Of a DNA stretch of 17,657 nt, positions 14,636 to 17,657 are shown in pieces (the stretch's first letter is position 1; the number at the start of each line of letters is the position of its first letter). Position numbers and translations under genes: made by a program. Source of the DNA: JBCAWW01 sp039024315 (GTDB lineage Bacteria > Bacteroidota > Bacteroidia > J057); NCBI GenBank assembly GCA_039024315.1, contig JBCCQN010000172.1, positions 1-17,657 of the forward strand. Direction: 5' to 3'. The notes under the pieces were generated by a model. It was not told the origin of the DNA. It did no database searches and was given only the letters and a program-made list of their open reading frames with translations.

Positions 14636-14752
14636 CCTATTCATTGAAAACGAATTCAAATTCAGGCTAAATACTACACCTCTCTCGCCAGAAATACCCA
14701 CTTATTTCTCCTTTGTTGGTATATTAGAAACTGGCAGTACAACACATCTAAA

Positions 14753-14774
14753 AAGAGGTAGCCGACGACCTCTT
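14753..14774 (+). promoter_or_regulatory. Short stem-loop in the leader of the T9SS cargo gene
   Basis: AAGAGGT and ACCTCTT form a 7-bp stem around an 8-nt loop, 22 bp before the start codon. No T-run follows, so it is not a terminator; it could be a leader structure or chance. Confidence 0.3.
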
Positions 14775-14796
14775 GTAGTAAAAATATTAGATAAGC

Positions 14797-16941
14797 ATGA
14801 GAACGATTCTAATTTTATGTATTACCTTCTTTTTGCAGTCAAGCTACGCCCAAAATTGGCAATGGGCTGTGGCGGGTGGGGACATTTTTGGGGATGTAAT
14901 AAGCGAAGTAGAGATTGACCATGAGGGTAATATCATTGCTTCTGGTAGTTTTTCTGGTTTTTTGACCATCGATTCCCTTACTCTAGGATCGGGTGGCTCC
15001 ACCCAAAAGGCCTTCATCTCTAAATGGGACTCGTGTGGGCAGCTTCTTTGGATTAAGGAATCTACTTCCTCTTCCTCTTCTAGAGCAACAGCTCTAGAAG
15101 TTGATCCCTTTGGTAATATTTTCATGGCCGGTAAGTTTTCCGGAACTATCGGATTTGACAATCTGAGTATTTCAGGCTCTGGGGGGCCTAGCTACCTCGC
15201 GCGCTTTAAACCAGATGGTACCATCAGTTGGATTAGAGAATACGTAGATTTTACGATAAGCTCCTTTACGCTTGATATGTTAGAGACTGATGATGGTGGT
15301 AATGTGACTTGGGGGTCCTATTACTACGGTAAAGCCTATTTCAATGATACTTCAATATTTAGCTATGGACCAAGATATGATTTATTGATCATTAGATATG
15401 ATAGTATCGGTAACGTAGTTTGGCGGGTCCATGAAGGAGGCAATAAAGATGAATACTTATACGATATTACTATTGACAACTCGGGAAATGTCTATGCTGC
15501 ACTAGCTTATGAAAGTAACCAATTCATTATCGCGGGAGACACCCTTCCTAATGTCCCTAGCTCGGGATCGGTAGGATTGATTCTGAAGTATAATCGGCAT
15601 GGAGAGTTTCTATGGGCTTTGCCTCTCAGGGGATCTCGGATTGTTAGACCGGCACTCATCAAGGCCAATGAAAATAACGAGATACTTATCTCTGGTTTTT
15701 TTGTTGATGATTTAACCATTGGTGATACTACTATAACCGCCTCAGTATTATTCAACCCATTTCTTAGCAAAATTGATAGTACAGGCCAGTTGATTTGGCT
15801 AACTGTACCTGACTCGGTTTACAATTTTACGCCAGGCCTTAATAACGCCATTGACTTCCGTACTATGCTTATTGGTCCCGATAATAGTTTTTATTTAGGA
15901 GGGAATATTGAAGATACCCTAGATTGGGGTGGGGCACTCTTAGCAGGACATGACGCTGCCGTACCCATCATCGTGCAGGTGGACTCTGCAGGTGGATTAA
16001 ATGAGGTATTAATTAAATCATATTTGCCCGATGAGCTTTACACTAATCTGAATGATTTAGAAATGACCCAAGATGGGGATTGGGTAATGGGAGGAAACTT
16101 TAGAAGATTAACCCGTTTTGGCAATTTTTCATTTCCCTCTGCTGGAAGTAATCCCAATGATGATTTTTACATTAGTTCATTTGGAGAATGCCCTAGCTAT
16201 CAATTAGAAATTTCGGCTACTAGCCAAAATATATGTCCCGATGACTCTCTTGCACTAAGCGCTATTGATACTCAGTTTCCTATTGGTTGTCTTCGCGGTC
16301 AATGGGAATGGTATCTGGATAGTACCTTGCTACCGTTAGAGGATCAAGCTGTACTTTATGCCAAACAAGCGGGAGATTACTATCTAAGATTTACTGACAG
16401 TAGCTGCCAAAATGTATTCTTCAGTCCAACGATCAGTCTAAGTCAGGACACCGTTATGACTCCTGAAATTTTAAGCCTTGGGCTAGATAGTCTTACCACC
16501 ACTACACAAGCAGATGCTTATATCTGGCTCCGAGATGGCATTCAGCTTCCCTTTTCTGGCCCAGTAATTCCTGCAGATAGTAGTGGGATTTATGCCGTAG
16601 TCGCAAAGCTAGGGGACTGTCTATCGGATACTTCGAATACTTTCCCTTTCATTGCCAATTCCCTCGAGTCATCCTTTGTAGATGAATGGCATCTATATCC
16701 TAACCCTATTTCAAGAGATGAACGGACAATTTATCTCCAAAACCAATCTATTCGAGTAAATGATGCGCCTGTTATTCGGCTAAATCATATTTCTGGAAAG
16801 CTTGTTGAATATGAAAGTATCCAAAAATTAGGCGATAAGCGTTGGCAGCTAATCCTCGATAGCTCACTATCTCCCGGAATATACCTTCTCGAAATCTCCT
16901 CCCAAAGTAAAATTCAAAGGCTTAAAGTTTTCCTGAGATGA
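14797..16941 (+). CDS. Secreted beta-propeller/Ig-like protein with T9SS sorting domain
   Basis: This 714-residue protein starts with a signal peptide (Met-Arg-Thr then a hydrophobic run ending near Tyr-Ala-Gln19). About seven SBBP-type repeats follow, near residues 44-88, 106-147, 168-210, 230-275, 294-336, 363-405 and 427-462. Most have the pattern Gly-Asn-x-hydrophobic...Gly-x-Phe...Gly...Leu-Trp, which suggests a seven-bladed beta-propeller. Two Cys-containing Ig-like segments (about 471-551 and 552-622) come next. The C-terminus is a type IX secretion sorting domain: Leu-Tyr-Pro-Asn-Pro near 633, ending in Gly-Ile-Tyr-Leu-Leu-Glu-Ile and Leu-Lys-Val-Phe-Leu-Arg. The protein should cross the inner membrane by Sec and the outer membrane by T9SS, then be released or attached at the surface. 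No catalytic residues are recognisable; binding or adhesion is the likely type of role. The gene is convergent with the acylase gene, 17 bp away. Confidence 0.9.
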   Translation: MRTILILCITFFLQSSYAQNWQWAVAGGDIFGDVISEVEIDHEGNIIASGSFSGFLTIDSLTLGSGGSTQKAFISKWDSCGQLLWIKESTSSSSSRATALEVDPFGNIFMAGKFSGTIGFDNLSISGSGGPSYLARFKPDGTISWIREYVDFTISSFTLDMLETDDGGNVTWGSYYYGKAYFNDTSIFSYGPRYDLLIIRYDSIGNVVWRVHEGGNKDEYLYDITIDNSGNVYAALAYESNQFIIAGDTLPNVPSSGSVGLILKYNRHGEFLWALPLRGSRIVRPALIKANENNEILISGFFVDDLTIGDTTITASVLFNPFLSKIDSTGQLIWLTVPDSVYNFTPGLNNAIDFRTMLIGPDNSFYLGGNIEDTLDWGGALLAGHDAAVPIIVQVDSAGGLNEVLIKSYLPDELYTNLNDLEMTQDGDWVMGGNFRRLTRFGNFSFPSAGSNPNDDFYISSFGECPSYQLEISATSQNICPDDSLALSAIDTQFPIGCLRGQWEWYLDSTLLPLEDQAVLYAKQAGDYYLRFTDSSCQNVFFSPTISLSQDTVMTPEILSLGLDSLTTTTQADAYIWLRDGIQLPFSGPVIPADSSGIYAVVAKLGDCLSDTSNTFPFIANSLESSFVDEWHLYPNPISRDERTIYLQNQSIRVNDAPVIRLNHISGKLVEYESIQKLGDKRWQLILDSSLSPGIYLLEISSQSKIQRLKVFLR

Positions 16942-16958
16942 CAATAGGGGGATAAGTG

Positions 16959-17657
16959 TTAGTCTAATTCACCGGGGTGGTAGGTTCTCTCAGCTCGCTT
17001 TTCGACCTCTTCCCGATAATATGCCACATCTTTAAACTGTTGATCAGCGTAGAGTTGAGCTTGGTCCATGAAGTGAGGAGAATTGGGGTCTCCACTTTGG
17101 CCACCTGCGAGAAGGCTTTTGGCTTTTACTTTATCGCCAAATTCTACGACAGCCACAAAGCTATTGCCTCGGGTACCGTAGATTTTTTTGGTCTGCTGCG
17201 CAGAACGCATCCCATAAGCCGCCAAAGCACCCCAAGTAGCAGAAGACATTCCCACCGCTATGCTCGGCTTATCATCGTCAAATTGGAGGTCGATATCGCC
17301 ATTGAGTCTCTGGAAGCGGTTGATTTCTCCCCAAGGCGTATTCCAAGTGCCAAAATCTTGCTCGAGTTTGGCTACGGCTGCGCCGAACGCTTCCAAGCGT
17401 TCCCCAAAGGGCGCCTCCTCTCCCCAATACTGCTTGCGCTGCATATAGTTGAGGTCTTGAGGTGTTTGCTTACTGCGGAGACACTCCATGCCGTAAAAGT
17501 GCGCTAAGGACATAGCCACGGATTCTTTAGACACCGCAAATTCCCAATTGCGCAATACTTCGATAGCTTCCTTGAGTTTAGCGTTCTGCGGCGCAGAACG
17601 ATCATAGGCCTCTACCAAACCCGGAATCATCACCTCAAAGGCCGGCAGGTAAGGATC
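16959..17657 (-). CDS. Penicillin-acylase family Ntn-hydrolase (C-terminal part only)
   Basis: The frame is open to the right edge, so only the last 232 residues are visible; the GTG at 17633 is internal, not the start. The visible part matches the C-terminal beta-chain region of penicillin amidase/acyl-homoserine-lactone acylase enzymes. It shows Trp-Gly-Glu-Ile-Asn-Arg, Tyr-Gly-Thr-Arg-Gly-Asn-Ser-Phe-Val, and the characteristic Gly-Gly-Gln-Ser-Gly-Asp-Pro-Asn-Ser-Pro-His-Phe near the end. These enzymes self-cleave to expose a Ser nucleophile and hydrolyse amide bonds of beta-lactams, N-acyl-homoserine lactones or similar amides in the periplasm. The catalytic Ser and signal peptide lie outside the window, so substrate and activity cannot be judged. 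Two hairpin-repeat copies and one possible divergent copy lie inside this short stretch. No terminator is visible between it and the T9SS gene. Confidence 0.88.
   Translation of the reverse strand, partial: DPYLPAFEVMIPGLVEAYDRSAPQNAKLKEAIEVLRNWEFAVSKESVAMSLAHFYGMECLRSKQTPQDLNYMQRKQYWGEEAPFGERLEAFGAAVAKLEQDFGTWNTPWGEINRFQRLNGDIDLQFDDDKPSIAVGMSSATWGALAAYGMRSAQQTKKIYGTRGNSFVAVVEFGDKVKAKSLLAGGQSGDPNSPHFMDQAQLYADQQFKDVAYYREEVEKRAERTYHPGELD
17193..17210 (+). repeat. Dispersed hairpin repeat, copy H (inside acylase gene)
   Basis: CTGCTGCGCAGAACGCAT, antisense to the acylase coding strand, is read as Met-Arg-Ser-Ala-Gln-Gln. Frame and orientation are the same as in the two dikinase copies. It lies between two recognisable acylase motifs, probably in a surface loop. 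Confidence 0.75.
17375..17392 (+). repeat. Possible divergent hairpin repeat, copy J
   Basis: CGGCTGCGCCGAACGCTT has the same 4-3-4 stem-loop plus AACGCTT tail, with both stem arms changed together (CGGC/GCCG). It is read in a different frame (Glu-Ala-Phe-Gly-Ala-Ala) from the other copies inside genes. It may be chance in an alanine-rich stretch. Confidence 0.4.
17582..17600 (+). repeat. Dispersed hairpin repeat, copy I (perfect 8-bp stem, inside acylase gene)
   Basis: CGTTCTGC and GCAGAACG are perfect reverse complements around GGC, the longest stem of all copies. The acylase coding strand reads it as Asp-Arg-Ser-Ala-Pro-Gln-Asn-Ala, again in the Arg-Ser-Ala frame. Confidence 0.8.

Noticed and set aside
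14613..14918. 101-codon + strand ORF upstream of the T9SS cargo gene
   Set aside because: It overlaps the signal peptide and first repeat of the real gene by about 120 bp in another frame and has no family features.
17631..17633. GTG at 17633 as start of the acylase gene
   Set aside because: The frame stays open to the window edge with family-like residues before it, and the visible protein is clearly only the C-terminal part.

Overview
The window looks like a piece of a Bacteroidota chromosome, probably from the Saprospiria side of the phylum, although that placement is a guess. The phylum call rests on four things: a secreted protein with a type IX secretion (T9SS) C-terminal sorting domain, a large cytosolic hybrid histidine kinase, the near absence of Shine-Dalgarno motifs, and dispersed short repeats typical of such genomes. 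There are nine protein genes, two of them cut by the window edges. I see no rRNA, tRNA, transposase, integrase or CRISPR array.

Left part (1-5643): a truncated ICMT-like membrane methyltransferase on the + strand faces a tight minus-strand operon. In transcription order the operon is a UbiA-family prenyltransferase, a phosphoenolpyruvate-synthase/rifampicin-phosphotransferase-like dikinase, and a small CarS-like CTP-transferase membrane protein. The junctions are a 1-nt overlap and a 4-nt gap, so the three probably act together on an isoprenoid or other lipid alcohol. This is the best candidate for an uncharacterised pathway here. Upstream, separated by a terminator, is a histidine-box fatty acid hydroxylase that also acts on membrane lipids.

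Middle part (5644-10775): two stand-alone + strand genes, an M3-family lipoprotein oligopeptidase and a monomeric NADP-dependent isocitrate dehydrogenase (TCA cycle). The 380-bp gap between them holds a terminator, a seven-copy 8-bp tandem repeat and an inverted pair of short hairpin repeats.

Right part (10776-17657): a 1270-residue GAF-GAF-PAS-PAS-PAS-HisKA-HATPase-REC-REC hybrid kinase on the minus strand, divergent from a secreted seven-repeat beta-propeller/Ig-like T9SS cargo protein. The window ends in the C-terminal part of a penicillin-acylase family enzyme on the minus strand.

The most distinctive sequence-level signal is a short dispersed hairpin repeat with consensus CYGC-NNN-GCRG-AACG(C/A)TTAT. 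Eight clear copies and at least three divergent ones lie both between and inside genes. Its stem positions covary, and four copies inside genes are read in the same frame as Arg-Ser-Ala-(Gln/Pro)-Gln.
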